64,000 nucleotides of DNA from Pseudomonas sp. PA15(2017) (GCF_001945395.1 NZ_MSXV01000058.1:312317-376316), one strand, 5' to 3'. Positions 6,808 to 15,823 are shown, counted from the stretch's first letter. The notes: generated by a model from the letters alone, not told the origin. Made by a program: numbers and translations.

Positions 6808-9072
6808 TTACGGCTTGGGCTCGGCGGCTGGCACGGCGTCCCCGCTAGCCGGCTCGACGGTCGGTGCCGCACCCTCCGCGGGTGCCGCATCCGGTTTCGG
6901 CGCGGGCTCCTTGGCGGCCTGCTCGAGCACCAGCGGAGGTACGCTCAGGTTGGCCTTGCGCACGGCACCGACAAAGCCGTCCCATGGCCGATCGGTGATG
7001 GCCACCAAGCCCAGGTGGCCATTCTCGCCGTCGAGCAGTCGCCCGGTAACCGGCTGATCGAGGTACTGGAACCAGTGCACGCCGACGATCTGCGGCTCCT
7101 CCAGGGCCTTCTTCAGGAAGTTGGCATAGGCCGGGCCACGCTCCTCTTCCTTGTATACCTCGGCGACGCCACCCCAGAACGGGCCGCGATCACGGGAGCC
7201 GAAATGAAATTCGGTAACCAGCAGCGGCTTGTCCAGTTTGCGCAGGGCCTCGAAGTCGTAACCATGCTGCGGCTCGCGGGTGTAAAAGTTGAAGCTCAGC
7301 ACGTCGCAATACTCGGCGCAGGCTTCTACCGCCTCGGGAATGCTCGCGGAGAAACGCCCGCCCAGCAGCAGGTGGTTGGGCGTGTGCCAGTCCAGCGAGT
7401 CGGCAATGGTCTTGAAGTAGGTATCGGCGAACAGGCGCAGGAAGCGCTTCATGTCGCTTTCGATAGCCGGGTAAGCCGGGTTGACCGGTGGCGCTTCGAA
7501 GCCCGGGTCCTCCATCAGCTCCCAGGCCTTGAGATCGATGCCCCAGGCCTTGGACAGCCCTTCCTGATTGCGATACTTGTCGCGCAATTGCTTGAGAAAG
7601 GCTCGCTTGGCCGGCACGTCGGTGGTCAGGCGCAGTGTGGCGTAGGCCAACGCATAGCGCGACAGCGGATCCTCCGCCCGACCGGCCCAGGCCAGTTCGT
7701 TGTCGGCGTAATAGCCCATCACCCAGGGGTCGTCACGGTGATCCCGGGTGGCGATGGCGATGGCCCGCTCGGCGGCCATGGCGAAGCGCGGGTCGAACGG
7801 ATCAGGCATGCCGCCCCACCAGTCGATACCAGTGCTGATGGTCGCGTAGTCGCCATGGATCGACAGCGGAATGCTGTAGGGCATGCGTTTGTCGAGGGCG
7901 AAATCGTTGTCGCTCCAGTTACCCAGTGTGTTGAAGCCCCAGGCCTGCAGGCGATTCTGTGCCCGCTCGCGCCACGCCTCCGGCTTCTGCTCGGCATAGG
8001 TGCGCTGCAGGTTGGCCCTGTAGAAGTCATACCAGCGACCGCTGGCGAAATCGCGACCGCGGTTGGCACCGGTATCGGACTGGCTGTCGCTGCTGCCGTA
8101 GAACGCGGCCAGCGGCTCGCCCTCGGCCGGCAGCGCGCTGAACATCTTCTCGCGCCCCTCGATGTAGGTCTGGCTCTGGGTACCGGTTACCGTGTTGACA
8201 CCCAGCGAATAGAAGGGATTGCCCTCCGGGGTAACCAGGAACCAGCGCTCGCCGCGCTTCTCGGTGCGGAAAAACCCGGTGGCCTCGAACGACGGGCCGC
8301 CGATCCAGCCACCGTAGATGTCCTGCCTGGGGTGGTCGGCCTGCCAGGCCTTCAGTTGCTTGTCTTCCTGGACGACGCCCTGGCGCAACTGCTCGTCGTT
8401 CTTGATCTTGCCCGGCCAGTCGCGTCGGCTGAACTGCCCGTAGCCGTCGACGATACCCTTGTAGGCCTGTTCCAGATCGCCACTGCCACGCACCCCGAAG
8501 CGCCCCAGCAATATGTGCTGCGCAGCCTGGGGGTTGGGGATCGACAGGGTCACGGCGGAGACGTTCTTGATGTCGATCTCGCCGTTCACGGTTTCCGCCA
8601 GCAGCAACAACCGGCCATCGTAGCGCCAGGGCATCGGCGCCCCGGCTCGCATGCCCTGGGCACGCGGCGAAGTAGCGCCCAGCGGCATCAGCAGGGTCTG
8701 CGCCGGGCCGGCCGGCAGGGCGATCTGGCTGGTCAGGCGCTTGCCGTCGGCGCTTTCGATGGTGACGTCCAGGGTCAGCGTCCAGTCCATGGCGTTCTGC
8801 ACACGCAGGCTCATGGCGCTCGCCTCGGACCAGTCCCAGGTCCCGGCTTGCGGTGTCAGGCGCAGGGTTGGGCGTTCGCTGGGGTTGAAGCTCACCCGGC
8901 GCAGGATCTCACCCTGAGCAGCACTTTCAGCCGTGACGCTGGGCAGGTGGGCGTTGTCGCCGGACACCTGCACGGCGTCCATCGGCCGTACGAAGTTGAA
9001 CAGCTCCTGGCGATCGGCGGCAATGCCCAGGGCCGGCAGACCGAGCAGCGTGACCAGCGCCAGGCGCCGCAT
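6808..9072 (-). CDS. Exported GH50/beta-agarase-like glycoside hydrolase
   Basis: A 754-residue protein with a signal peptide (MRRLALVTLLGLPALGIAA) and a (beta/alpha)8 glycosidase domain that resembles GH50 exo-beta-agarases. Recognisable parts: FLVTPEGNPFYSLGVNTV, WGFNTLGNW, then the likely acid/base E459 in YYADNELAW and likely nucleophile E621 in LLVTEFHFGSRDRG, then GVHWFQYLDQP. The N-terminal third is probably a carbohydrate-binding beta-sandwich, and the last 60 residues are an Ala/Pro-rich tail (EPAPKPDAAPAEGAA). The start was set at the ATG ending at 9072 because upstream in-frame codons give no signal. Substrate is uncertain; a self-made or environmental polysaccharide is as likely as agar. 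Confidence 0.78.
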   Translation of the reverse strand: MRRLALVTLLGLPALGIAADRQELFNFVRPMDAVQVSGDNAHLPSVTAESAAQGEILRRVSFNPSERPTLRLTPQAGTWDWSEASAMSLRVQNAMDWTLTLDVTIESADGKRLTSQIALPAGPAQTLLMPLGATSPRAQGMRAGAPMPWRYDGRLLLLAETVNGEIDIKNVSAVTLSIPNPQAAQHILLGRFGVRGSGDLEQAYKGIVDGYGQFSRRDWPGKIKNDEQLRQGVVQEDKQLKAWQADHPRQDIYGGWIGGPSFEATGFFRTEKRGERWFLVTPEGNPFYSLGVNTVTGTQSQTYIEGREKMFSALPAEGEPLAAFYGSSDSQSDTGANRGRDFASGRWYDFYRANLQRTYAEQKPEAWRERAQNRLQAWGFNTLGNWSDNDFALDKRMPYSIPLSIHGDYATISTGIDWWGGMPDPFDPRFAMAAERAIAIATRDHRDDPWVMGYYADNELAWAGRAEDPLSRYALAYATLRLTTDVPAKRAFLKQLRDKYRNQEGLSKAWGIDLKAWELMEDPGFEAPPVNPAYPAIESDMKRFLRLFADTYFKTIADSLDWHTPNHLLLGGRFSASIPEAVEACAEYCDVLSFNFYTREPQHGYDFEALRKLDKPLLVTEFHFGSRDRGPFWGGVAEVYKEEERGPAYANFLKKALEEPQIVGVHWFQYLDQPVTGRLLDGENGHLGLVAITDRPWDGFVGAVRKANLSVPPLVLEQAAKEPAPKPDAAPAEGAAPTVEPASGDAVPAAEPKP

Positions 9073-9379
9073 CGCCAAGGGATGTCGAGGACGGGCTGCA
9101 GCGATGCACAGTGACAGAACTTTGGTAACCAGACCGGCGGGTGCGTGCGTTTCGCACTGCCCCGAACGATCGGCCGACAGCAGCCAGGTGTTGACCTTCA
9201 AGACCCCTTCTCCCCGCGACTCGACGACGAATATGAGTGCCCGCGACAATCCCGTCACGAGCCTTTTGCCGCGTATCACGCGCGCAGGCGCAATAGTGCG
9301 ACAGATGGGGGCTCTACCGCAAAGCCCGCATGTCCGATGGCGGGCCGGCTGCCTGCTTTTTCATCGGTTTGGCGGGCGC
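9073..9379. other. Intergenic region between dinG and the GH50-like gene
   Basis: This 307-base spacer follows the dinG stop codon and precedes the leftward GH50-like gene, so it should contain that gene's promoter. I see no convincing sigma-70 or sigma-54 element, no palindrome of note and no conserved small ORF. An in-frame extension of the GH50-like ORF reaches to 9279 but is rejected because it would bury the signal peptide. Confidence 0.45.
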
Positions 9380-11524
9380 TCAGCTGATTTCCCGCCGGAA
9401 CGGCGGTAGCGCATTGAGGATCGCTTTCCCGTAACGCTGGGTGACCACCCGCCGATCCAGCAGGGTGATGGTGCCGCGATCTTCCTCGGTACGCAGCAGG
9501 CGCCCGCAGGCCTGCACCAAGCGCAGCGAGGCATCGGGCACGGCGATTTCCATGAACGGATTGCCGCCACGCGCCTCGATCCATTCGGCCAGGGCCGCCT
9601 CTACCGGATCGTCCGGCACGGCGAAGGGGATCTTGGCGATCACCACATGTTCGCAATAGGCGCCCGGCAGGTCGACGCCCTCGGCGAAGCTGGCCAGGCC
9701 GAACAGCACGCTTTCCTCGCCGCTGTCGACCCGCGCCTTGTGCTTGTTGAGGGTTTCCTGCTTGGACAGGTTGCCCTGGATGAACACGCGCTTGCGCCAG
9801 TCGCGCTCCAGGCCGTCGAACACGTCCTGCATCTGCCGGCGCGAGGAAAACAGCACCAGCGTGCCGCGCGAGCCCTGCACCAGCGTCGGCAGTTCGCGGA
9901 TGATCGCCGCAGTGTGCTCGGCAGCATTGCGCGGGTCCGCCTTGAGGTCCGGCACGCGCAGCACGCCGGCGTCGGCGTGGTGGAACGGGCTCGGTACCAC
10001 CGCGGTGGCCGCTACCTTGGGCAAGCCCGCGCGCATGCGGTAGCGGTCGAAGGTACCCAGTGCGGTGAGCGTCGCCGAAGTGACCAGCGCCCCGTAGGCG
10101 ACGCTCCACAGGTTACGCCTGAGGGTTTCAGCCGCCAGGATCGGGCTGGCGTTGACCTCGATATCGAACAACGCGCCGCTTTCGGCCAGGGTCAGCCAGC
10201 GCGCCATGGGCGGACTGTTCTCGGGGTCTTCACTGGTGAACGCCAGCCAGAGTTCCCAGGTACCCTGCGCCCGCGCCAACAGGCTGCCGAACAGCGGGTA
10301 CCACTCTTCGGCCTGGTGGCTGGCGATGCCGATGCTGGTCTCGCCGTCCATGGCCTCCTTGAGCTTTTCGGTCACGCCGGTGAACAGATCGTTGAGCTTG
10401 GAAAAGCCTTTCTTCAGTTCCAGGCCCAACTCGATCAGGTGCTCGGGCACCACGCCACCGATGAACCGGTGGCGTGGCCGCTCGCGGCCTTCCATGTCTT
10501 CGCCGGGTTTGAAGTCGGCCACCTGCTCGCAGGCGCTGAACATGAACTGCTGATGGGTCTTCAGTTCGCGGGCCAACTCCGGCACCTGCTCGATCAGCCG
10601 ACCGAGATCACCCGGCAGCGGGTGCTGGGCCAGGAGCTTGGTGAGGTTCTTGGCGATCTGCTCCAGCCAGTCCGCCGTGGAGCGCAGCCGGGTGAAGTGG
10701 GCGAAGTGGCCGATGGCCTTGTCCGGCAGGTGGTGGCCTTCGTCGAACACATACAGGGTGTCGCGCGGGTCGGGCAGCACCGCCCCGCCACCCAGGGCGA
10801 GATCGGCCAGCACCATATCGTGGTTAGTGACGATGACATCGACCTTGCCCATGCCTTCGCGGGCCTTGTAGAAGGTGCACTGCCCGAAATTCGGGCAGTG
10901 GCGGCCGGTGCACTGGCTGTGATCGGTGGTCAACTGTGCCCAGCGGCTGTCTTCCAGCTCCTGGGGCCAGCTGTCACGGTCGCCGTCCCATTTATTGCCG
11001 GCAAGCTTCTCGATCATGCGGGTGAACAGCTTCTGGCCTTCCTCATCCACATCGATGCGAAAGCCCTCCTCCTCGAACAGCTGCGCCGTGGAACTTTGCG
11101 CCTGGCCTTCCTGCAGCAACACATCGAGCTTGGACAGACACAGGTAGCGACCACGCCCCTTGGCCAGGGCGAAGCTGAAGCTGAGGCCGCTGTTGCGCAT
11201 CAGGTCAGGCAGATCCTTGTGCACGATCTGCTCCTGCAGCGCCACGGTGGCAGTCGCCAGCACCAGGCGCTTGCCCGCGGCCTTGGCGGTAGGAATGGCG
11301 GCCATGCAATAGGCCACGGTCTTGCCGGTACCGGTGCCGGCCTCAACGGCCACCACGGCAGGATCGCCGAGCCGGCGCCCCTCATCGTCGGCCTTGATGG
11401 TGCCCAGCACCTTGGCCACCTCGGCGATCATCAGGCGCTGCCCATAGCGAGGCTTGAGGCCCTTGGATTCGAGAAAACGGGTATAGGCGCCTTGGATCTG
11501 GGTCTTGAGTTCGGTGCTGAGCAT
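9380..11524 (-). CDS. dinG: ATP-dependent DNA helicase DinG (XPD-like, Fe-S)
   Basis: A 714-residue superfamily 2 5'-3' helicase of the XPD/DinG type that resolves R-loops, D-loops and collided forks. Walker A is VEAGTGTGKT at residues 60-69; the Walker B box is DEGH in YVFDEGHHLP. The Fe-S cluster cysteines are one in GRYLCLSKL and three in QCTGRHCPNFGQC. The C-terminus has VQACGRLLRTEEDRG (motif VI). The start at 11524 (MLSTELK) matches known Pseudomonas N-termini; a longer frame uses TTG at 11542. Often LexA-controlled in enterobacteria, but I see no LexA box here. Confidence 0.95.
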   Translation of the reverse strand: MLSTELKTQIQGAYTRFLESKGLKPRYGQRLMIAEVAKVLGTIKADDEGRRLGDPAVVAVEAGTGTGKTVAYCMAAIPTAKAAGKRLVLATATVALQEQIVHKDLPDLMRNSGLSFSFALAKGRGRYLCLSKLDVLLQEGQAQSSTAQLFEEEGFRIDVDEEGQKLFTRMIEKLAGNKWDGDRDSWPQELEDSRWAQLTTDHSQCTGRHCPNFGQCTFYKAREGMGKVDVIVTNHDMVLADLALGGGAVLPDPRDTLYVFDEGHHLPDKAIGHFAHFTRLRSTADWLEQIAKNLTKLLAQHPLPGDLGRLIEQVPELARELKTHQQFMFSACEQVADFKPGEDMEGRERPRHRFIGGVVPEHLIELGLELKKGFSKLNDLFTGVTEKLKEAMDGETSIGIASHQAEEWYPLFGSLLARAQGTWELWLAFTSEDPENSPPMARWLTLAESGALFDIEVNASPILAAETLRRNLWSVAYGALVTSATLTALGTFDRYRMRAGLPKVAATAVVPSPFHHADAGVLRVPDLKADPRNAAEHTAAIIRELPTLVQGSRGTLVLFSSRRQMQDVFDGLERDWRKRVFIQGNLSKQETLNKHKARVDSGEESVLFGLASFAEGVDLPGAYCEHVVIAKIPFAVPDDPVEAALAEWIEARGGNPFMEIAVPDASLRLVQACGRLLRTEEDRGTITLLDRRVVTQRYGKAILNALPPFRREIS

Positions 11525-11779
11525 TAAGGATCTTGGCTGCAAAAAGGCTGGATATATTTTCAGTATTCGAAATCGGTCGCTATCATAACGCGCCTATCGC
11601 CCATGTGCTGACTCGCTTGCCGACTCCCGATGAAGAGCACGACTGCCGATCGGCCCGGGCACGACTTTCTGAAACCGATCACCGCAGGTCGAGAGCGACC
11701 GACGAGATGCCACAGGGCCGGCCAAATGGCCGACCGGGTAGCGTCGTCGAGGTGATCCGCTGGCTACCGGAGTGCGTGA

Positions 11780-12241
11780 ATGCCCCCCTACTCTCTCGTC
11801 TACACCCTGCACCTGCTCGCGGCGCTGATCTGGGTCGGCGGCATGTTCTTCGCGTGGATGGTGCTGCGCCCGGCGACCGGCACGCTGCAAGCCCCCGAGC
11901 GCCTGACGCTGTGGCTGGAGGTATTTCGCCGCTTCTTCGTGTGGGTGTGGATTGCCGTCGTGCTCCTGCCGGTCAGCGGCATCGGCCTGCTGCACATGGG
12001 CTTCAGCGGTTTCGATGGAGCGCCGCGCTATGTGCACGTGATGATGGGCCTTTACCTGGCGATGCTGGCGCTGTTCCTGCGTATCCAGGCCTTGCAACTG
12101 CCGAGCATGCGCCGCGCCGTCGACGCCCAGGACTGGCCCGCGGCAGGCGCGGTAATGGGACGAATCCGGCGTCTGGTGGCCTTCAATCTGCTGCTTGGCG
12201 TGGCCGTGGTGGCGCTTGCCGCAGCGCGTCCGAGCCTCTAA
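11780..12241 (+). CDS. CopD-family membrane protein
   Basis: A 153-residue inner-membrane protein with four hydrophobic segments, of the CopD-like family. Seen: SLVYTLHLLAALIWVGGMFF with a conserved His and the membrane-embedded WVGG, then RFFVWVWIAVVLLPVSGIGL, YVHVMMGLYLAMLALFL and RLVAFNLLLGVAVVAL. The histidines in TLHLLAA and YVHVMMG could bind heme or metal. Members are often called copper-resistance proteins, but no copper gene is near, so the role is open. A strong bidirectional terminator follows directly. Confidence 0.82.
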   Translation: MPPYSLVYTLHLLAALIWVGGMFFAWMVLRPATGTLQAPERLTLWLEVFRRFFVWVWIAVVLLPVSGIGLLHMGFSGFDGAPRYVHVMMGLYLAMLALFLRIQALQLPSMRRAVDAQDWPAAGAVMGRIRRLVAFNLLLGVAVVALAAARPSL

Positions 12242-12244
12242 TGA

Positions 12245-12268
12245 AAAAGGGCCTGTGAAGGCCCTTTT
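12245..12268. terminator. Bidirectional intrinsic terminator
   Basis: Perfect inverted repeat AAAAGGGCC-TGTGAA-GGCCCTTTT with A and T tracts on both sides, placed between the convergent copD-like and collagen-like genes. It can stop transcription from either side. Confidence 0.92.
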
Positions 12269-12271
12269 CGC

Positions 12272-13036
12272 TCAGAAGCGCACCACATCCAGCTGCCCGG
12301 CATGGCCCGCCGCGCCGGGTTGCCCTGCGCGGCCAGGGCGGCCATCCAGGCCGGCGCTGGTGCTGTAGATCCAGCAGCCCTTGCTCGCCCCACCGCTACC
12401 AGCATTGCCGGCTAAACCCGCCGCACCGCCCGCGCCACCCTCGAGGCGTGCTTGCAGATGCTCGACCGGGAAATCGCTGGGCACTTCCAGGCGGATCTGC
12501 CCACCCGCTGCACCAGGATGGCCGTCGGTGCCGTCCTGGCCGTCATGGCCAGCGCTGGCCTTGCCCCAGGCACATCCGCCGGCCTTGCCGTTGGCGCCGT
12601 CCAGGCCGGCATAACCCGCCGCCCCACGACCGCCACGGGCATCGAGCAGCCATGGCTCGGTGGTCACCGACTGCATGCGAATCACCAACGTACGCCCGGC
12701 AATCGCAGGCTGCCGTGCGGTGCCTGGCGCGCCCGGAGCGCTGATCTGCGCCCCGGAGGCAATCCGCCCGGTGCCGATATCCAGCAGCAAACGCTCGCTC
12801 GACGGCGCGATGGCGATCTGCGCATCGTGGCCCAGCTGCAGCTCACCAATATGCAGTTCACTGATACCGGCAGGAATCAGCAGCGTGCCGCTGTCGGCGA
12901 CCGCCACGCGGTCGAGCTGCAGCACGCTGCCGTGGGCCGAAAGGCGTGTGAAATTATGGGAGTCGACGTTGATAACGGCCGCCGCCATGGTCAGCAGAGG
13001 GCAGCACAAGGCTACCAGCAGAATCAGCTTGCGCAT
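12272..13036 (-). CDS. Secreted collagen-like Gly-rich protein
   Basis: A 254-residue exported protein: signal MRKLILLVALCCPLLTMAAA, an N-terminal domain of about 110 residues that looks like beta-strand repeats (LQLDRVAVADSGTLLIPAG), then a Gly-rich half with runs of Gly-X-Y triplets (GRGAAGYAGLDGANGKAG, GHDGQDGTDGHPGAAGG, GLDGRPGRAGQPGAAGHAG) broken by short non-repeat segments. Two cysteines in the repeat half (GGCAWG, KGCWIY) could form a disulfide. The start overlaps the end of the DUF1145 gene by 13 bases, so the two are probably co-transcribed and translationally coupled. Function unknown. Confidence 0.8.
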   Translation of the reverse strand: MRKLILLVALCCPLLTMAAAVINVDSHNFTRLSAHGSVLQLDRVAVADSGTLLIPAGISELHIGELQLGHDAQIAIAPSSERLLLDIGTGRIASGAQISAPGAPGTARQPAIAGRTLVIRMQSVTTEPWLLDARGGRGAAGYAGLDGANGKAGGCAWGKASAGHDGQDGTDGHPGAAGGQIRLEVPSDFPVEHLQARLEGGAGGAAGLAGNAGSGGASKGCWIYSTSAGLDGRPGRAGQPGAAGHAGQLDVVRF

Positions 13037-13335
13037 GGGGCAGTCTCCTCGGCATTCAGCGGAGCAGCTACCGCCACGCGCTCGGCCGCGGGCAGCGACC
13101 ACAGATGAAACATGCCAAAGGCCATCACCTTGGCACGCTCGATTGTCACGCGGGGCTGCACCCGAAGCAGCGAATTGAACAGCACCAGTTCGACCAGGTG
13201 CAGGCCCAGCACGGCAAGACCGGCGAGCGTCAGCAACTGCGCGAACGGTTGGGCATACGGGAAGATGAGGTTGGCTAGCACGACGCACCAGAACAGTGTC
13301 GCCAACAGCTTGCCCAGTCCTGCGATAACTTTCAT
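13024..13335 (-). CDS. DUF1145 small membrane protein
   Basis: A 103-residue protein with two or three hydrophobic helices (LLATLFWCVVLANLIFP and LLTLAGLAVLGLHLVELVLF), matching the DUF1145 family found in gammaproteobacteria. The C-terminal tail (AERVAVAAPLNAEETAPCAS) is polar. Start at the ATG ending at 13335. Its end overlaps the next leftward gene. No known activity. Confidence 0.82.
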   Translation of the reverse strand: MKVIAGLGKLLATLFWCVVLANLIFPYAQPFAQLLTLAGLAVLGLHLVELVLFNSLLRVQPRVTIERAKVMAFGMFHLWSLPAAERVAVAAPLNAEETAPCAS

Positions 13336-13440
13336 AGCCCGCCCCACCCCACATTATGAATGTGCGGCACATTACTGCGTTTACGGGTTGGGAAACAGAG
13401 GGTCTAGACAGAAAACGATGTCCATTGCGTGACACCGTGT

Positions 13441-13466
13441 TCCTGACCGGCACGCGCCGGTCAGGA
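13441..13466. terminator. Hairpin downstream of the second OmpA lipoprotein gene
   Basis: An 11-bp perfect stem, TCCTGACCGGC-ACGC-GCCGGTCAGGA, starts 24 bases after the leftward OmpA gene's stop codon. No T-tract follows, so it is a weak intrinsic terminator or an mRNA-end stabiliser. Confidence 0.55.
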
Positions 13467-13489
13467 TACTCACGAAGGGCGAATCAGGC

Positions 13490-14125
13490 TTATGGCCGTG
13501 CTTCGACTTCCGCTTCCACGCGACGGTTGATCGCACGGCCTTCTTCGGTGGCGTTATCAGCAACCGGACGGCTTTCACCATAGCCGACTGCGTTCACGCG
13601 GGTACCACCCACACCATACTGGTTGACCAGCACTTCACGCACGGCGTTTGCACGGCGCTCGGACAGTTTCTGGTTATAGGCATCGGTACCGACGGAGTCG
13701 GTATGGCCTTCAACCACGGTGGAGGTCTGCGGATATTGCTTCATGAAGTCAGCCAGGCTCTGGATATCGCCCATGCTTTCCGGCTTGACCTGCGACTTGT
13801 CAAAGTCGAACTTGACGTCCAACTCCACACGTACGGCTTCGGCAACCGGCTCTGGAACGACGGTTTCCTCGACCACGACGGTTTCTTCCACCACTGCCAC
13901 TTGCTGATCGTCAGCGCCGTGGACCCAGCAATAGGCAGCGGCGAAGCCGGCACCAATTACCGCACCGCCACCGGCCCAGGCCGAGCTTTCGATGGCACCC
14001 AGAGCAGCACCGCTGACACCACCAACGGCAGCGCAGGTCGGCCAGTCGGATTTCTGGACGCCAGCGCAGCCCGTCAGAAAGGTGGACGCAATGATCAGGG
14101 GTACCGCTTTCCTTGTAATACTCAT
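13490..14125 (-). CDS. OmpA-family lipoprotein with glycine-zipper-like segment
   Basis: A 211-residue lipoprotein: signal with lipobox FLTGC at about residue 19, a Gly/Ala-rich region (GGVSGAALGAIESSAWAGGG) of the glycine-zipper type, an acidic Val/Glu linker (VVEETVVVEETVVPEP), and a C-terminal OmpA peptidoglycan-binding domain (VEGHTDSVGTDAYNQKLSERRA and AVGYGESRPVADNATEEGRAINRRV). Start supported by an AGGAG eight bases before the ATG ending at 14125. It probably anchors the outer membrane to peptidoglycan. Confidence 0.9.
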   Translation of the reverse strand: MSITRKAVPLIIASTFLTGCAGVQKSDWPTCAAVGGVSGAALGAIESSAWAGGGAVIGAGFAAAYCWVHGADDQQVAVVEETVVVEETVVPEPVAEAVRVELDVKFDFDKSQVKPESMGDIQSLADFMKQYPQTSTVVEGHTDSVGTDAYNQKLSERRANAVREVLVNQYGVGGTRVNAVGYGESRPVADNATEEGRAINRRVEAEVEARP

Positions 14126-14288
14126 ATGCAAGTCTCCTAATAGGAATCGGCGCGAAAACCGACACTCTGGATTAAAGACGCCCGCTTTTAAATCTGCCAG
14201 ACATCACTCCGACATTACTGCAGGTCGAACAGTTCTAGTTGAATGTGAACATGCGCGGTAGTCTTTCGTGATCGTTTCGAGGTTTCTG

Positions 14289-14786
14289 ATGACTCAGATC
14301 ACATCCCCCCGCACGCCCCAACAATCGCTGGCCGCTCTACTGCAACGTTATGCGCCGTCCCGACTGCTTATGGTGAGCGCCAGCGAACAGCCGGCGGTGA
14401 ACGCCTATCAACAGGCACACCCGCATAGCCAGATTGCTCACGCCGCCCCCGGGAGCCTCGACGGCGACCTGGCGGCCCAGCGTTTCGACCTCGCCGTGGT
14501 GGTCGATTGCCTGGAGCACTTGCAACGCAAGGACGGCCTGCAACTGCTCGGCGGCATCCGCAACCTCAACGCCAGCCGCATGGCGGTGCTGGTCGACCTG
14601 CCCGCCTGTGGCTGGAAGGACACCGATTTCTTCGCCCTCGCGCTGCAAGTCAGTGAACGCTTCGCGCGTGACGAACAGGTGCTCAGCCTGTTCACCTACG
14701 ATTTGCTGGAATACAAGCAGGCGCCCGATTGGCTGAACGCCAAGTTCTGGGCCAACCCGGAGAATTTTGGCAAGTACTGGTGGTGA
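14289..14786 (+). CDS. DUF6231-type conserved protein, methyltransferase-like
   Basis: A 165-residue soluble protein conserved between copies of this locus in Pseudomonas. The segment VVVDCLEHLQRKDGLQLLGGIRNLNASRMAVLVDLP looks like the middle of a class I SAM methyltransferase fold, but no clear SAM-binding glycine motif is seen, so activity is doubtful. The start at 14289 follows GAGG by seven bases. It ends two bases before the YchJ gene begins, so the two are probably one operon. Confidence 0.72.
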   Translation: MTQITSPRTPQQSLAALLQRYAPSRLLMVSASEQPAVNAYQQAHPHSQIAHAAPGSLDGDLAAQRFDLAVVVDCLEHLQRKDGLQLLGGIRNLNASRMAVLVDLPACGWKDTDFFALALQVSERFARDEQVLSLFTYDLLEYKQAPDWLNAKFWANPENFGKYWW

Positions 14787-14788
14787 GC

Positions 14789-15271
14789 ATGAAACCTGAC
14801 GCGATTCCAAGCGGCTGCCCGTGCGGTAGCGGCGGCGCGCTCGCCGACTGTTGCGGGCGCTATCACGACGGCGCAGCTGCACCCTGCGCCCAGAGCCTGA
14901 TGCGTTCGCGCTACAGTGCCTACGTGCTGGGCAATGTCGATTATCTGCTGGCGACGTCGCTGCCGGCGCAACAAGCGAAGCTGGATGTGGACGGCATTCG
15001 CGCCTGGAGCCTGCAGAGCACCTGGCTGGGCCTGGAGGTCGAGCACTCGGAATTGCTTGGCGGCCAACCCGAACATGCTCGCGTGACCTTCGTGGCCCGC
15101 TGGCACGACGCCGAGGGCGAACACAGCCATCGCGAGCGCTCGACCTTCGTGCAGAACAGTGGGCGCTGGTACTTCATCGACCCGACCGTAGGCTTACAGG
15201 CCGGCCGCAACGACCCGTGCCCGTGCGCCAGCGGCCAGAAATTCAAGAAATGCTGCGCGAGCTACCTGTAA
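14789..15271 (+). CDS. ychJ: YchJ-family protein with two SEC-C zinc motifs
   Basis: A 160-residue protein with a SEC-C type zinc motif at each end: CPCGSGGALADCC near residues 10-22 and GRNDPCPCASGQKFKKCC at the C-terminus. Between them lies an NTF2-like domain (MRSRYSAYVLGNVDYLLATS ... ARWHDAEGEHSHRERSTF). This is the YchJ/UPF0225 layout. SEC-C motifs bind zinc and in SecA dock SecB, but YchJ's own job is not known. The C-terminal motif is nearly identical to that of the small protein at 16535-16738. Confidence 0.9.
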   Translation: MKPDAIPSGCPCGSGGALADCCGRYHDGAAAPCAQSLMRSRYSAYVLGNVDYLLATSLPAQQAKLDVDGIRAWSLQSTWLGLEVEHSELLGGQPEHARVTFVARWHDAEGEHSHRERSTFVQNSGRWYFIDPTVGLQAGRNDPCPCASGQKFKKCCASYL

Positions 15272-15280
15272 ACGTACACC

Positions 15281-15823
15281 TCAAAGCAACTTGAGGTGCG
15301 AGGTATCCGGCGCCGGCGCTGTCGGCGCGGGCTTGGCCTGGCCCATATCGCTGCCTACCGGCGCCAAGCTGAACGCAGACAGATCCAGATCGGGCGCCGC
15401 CACTGGCGCCTTGCCGTCCTGTAGATCCGCGCCCAATACGGCGACACCGAAATCCGGCGCATCCACGTTGACGAACGCGGCCATGTACTCGTCCCGCGGT
15501 GCGACCACCAGTCGCCCGGTGGATTGCGCCGAGGCCTGGTTGACCTGTGCGGCCAACGGTGGCGGCGCCAGCTCGATTTCCTCGACGACCTGAGCGTCGG
15601 CGTCGACCACCTCGACCCGAGCCCCAGCGCGCTCCAGCGTACTGCGGTACTTCTCGGCACCGGCTTCATCCAGATTGTTCTTGATCACCACACGGCGCCC
15701 GGAAAACAGCTGGGCGATTCGCTGCGCATCGGCCTGGAACAGTTTGGCCAGGTTGGCCTGGACCACTTGCAACTGAGCGCCGGGCACCAGCTCACCGGAA
15801 AATGCGATCTCGTATCGCGCCAT
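15281..15823 (-). CDS. Conserved hypothetical protein, ribosomal L7/L12-like N-terminus
   Basis: A 180-residue soluble protein. The N-terminal 75 residues (NLAKLFQADAQRIAQLFSGR and KNNLDEAGAEKYRSTLERAG) look like the small helical fold of the L7/L12 C-terminal domain that also occurs in bacterial envelope proteins. The rest is Pro/Ala-rich and probably disordered (PAPTAPAPDTSHLKLL). Two adjacent ATG codons exist; I use the inner one, seven bases from AAGGA. Function unknown. It is convergent with ychJ, ten bases apart. Confidence 0.75.
   Translation of the reverse strand: MARYEIAFSGELVPGAQLQVVQANLAKLFQADAQRIAQLFSGRRVVIKNNLDEAGAEKYRSTLERAGARVEVVDADAQVVEEIELAPPPLAAQVNQASAQSTGRLVVAPRDEYMAAFVNVDAPDFGVAVLGADLQDGKAPVAAPDLDLSAFSLAPVGSDMGQAKPAPTAPAPDTSHLKLL

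Noticed and set aside
7015..9114. A 699-codon open frame on the plus strand
   Set aside because: Antisense to the GH50-like gene, which has a signal peptide and catalytic motifs; the plus frame has none.
9072..9279. Longer start for the GH50-like gene
   Set aside because: It would place about 69 polar residues before the signal peptide.
9241..9360. Hairpin GCGGGC-CGGCT-GCCTGC with T-run after dinG
   Set aside because: The T-run is on the plus strand, while dinG and the next gene run leftward, so it cannot be their intrinsic terminator.
9647..11527. A 626-codon open frame on the plus strand
   Set aside because: Antisense to dinG, whose Walker and Fe-S motifs are intact.
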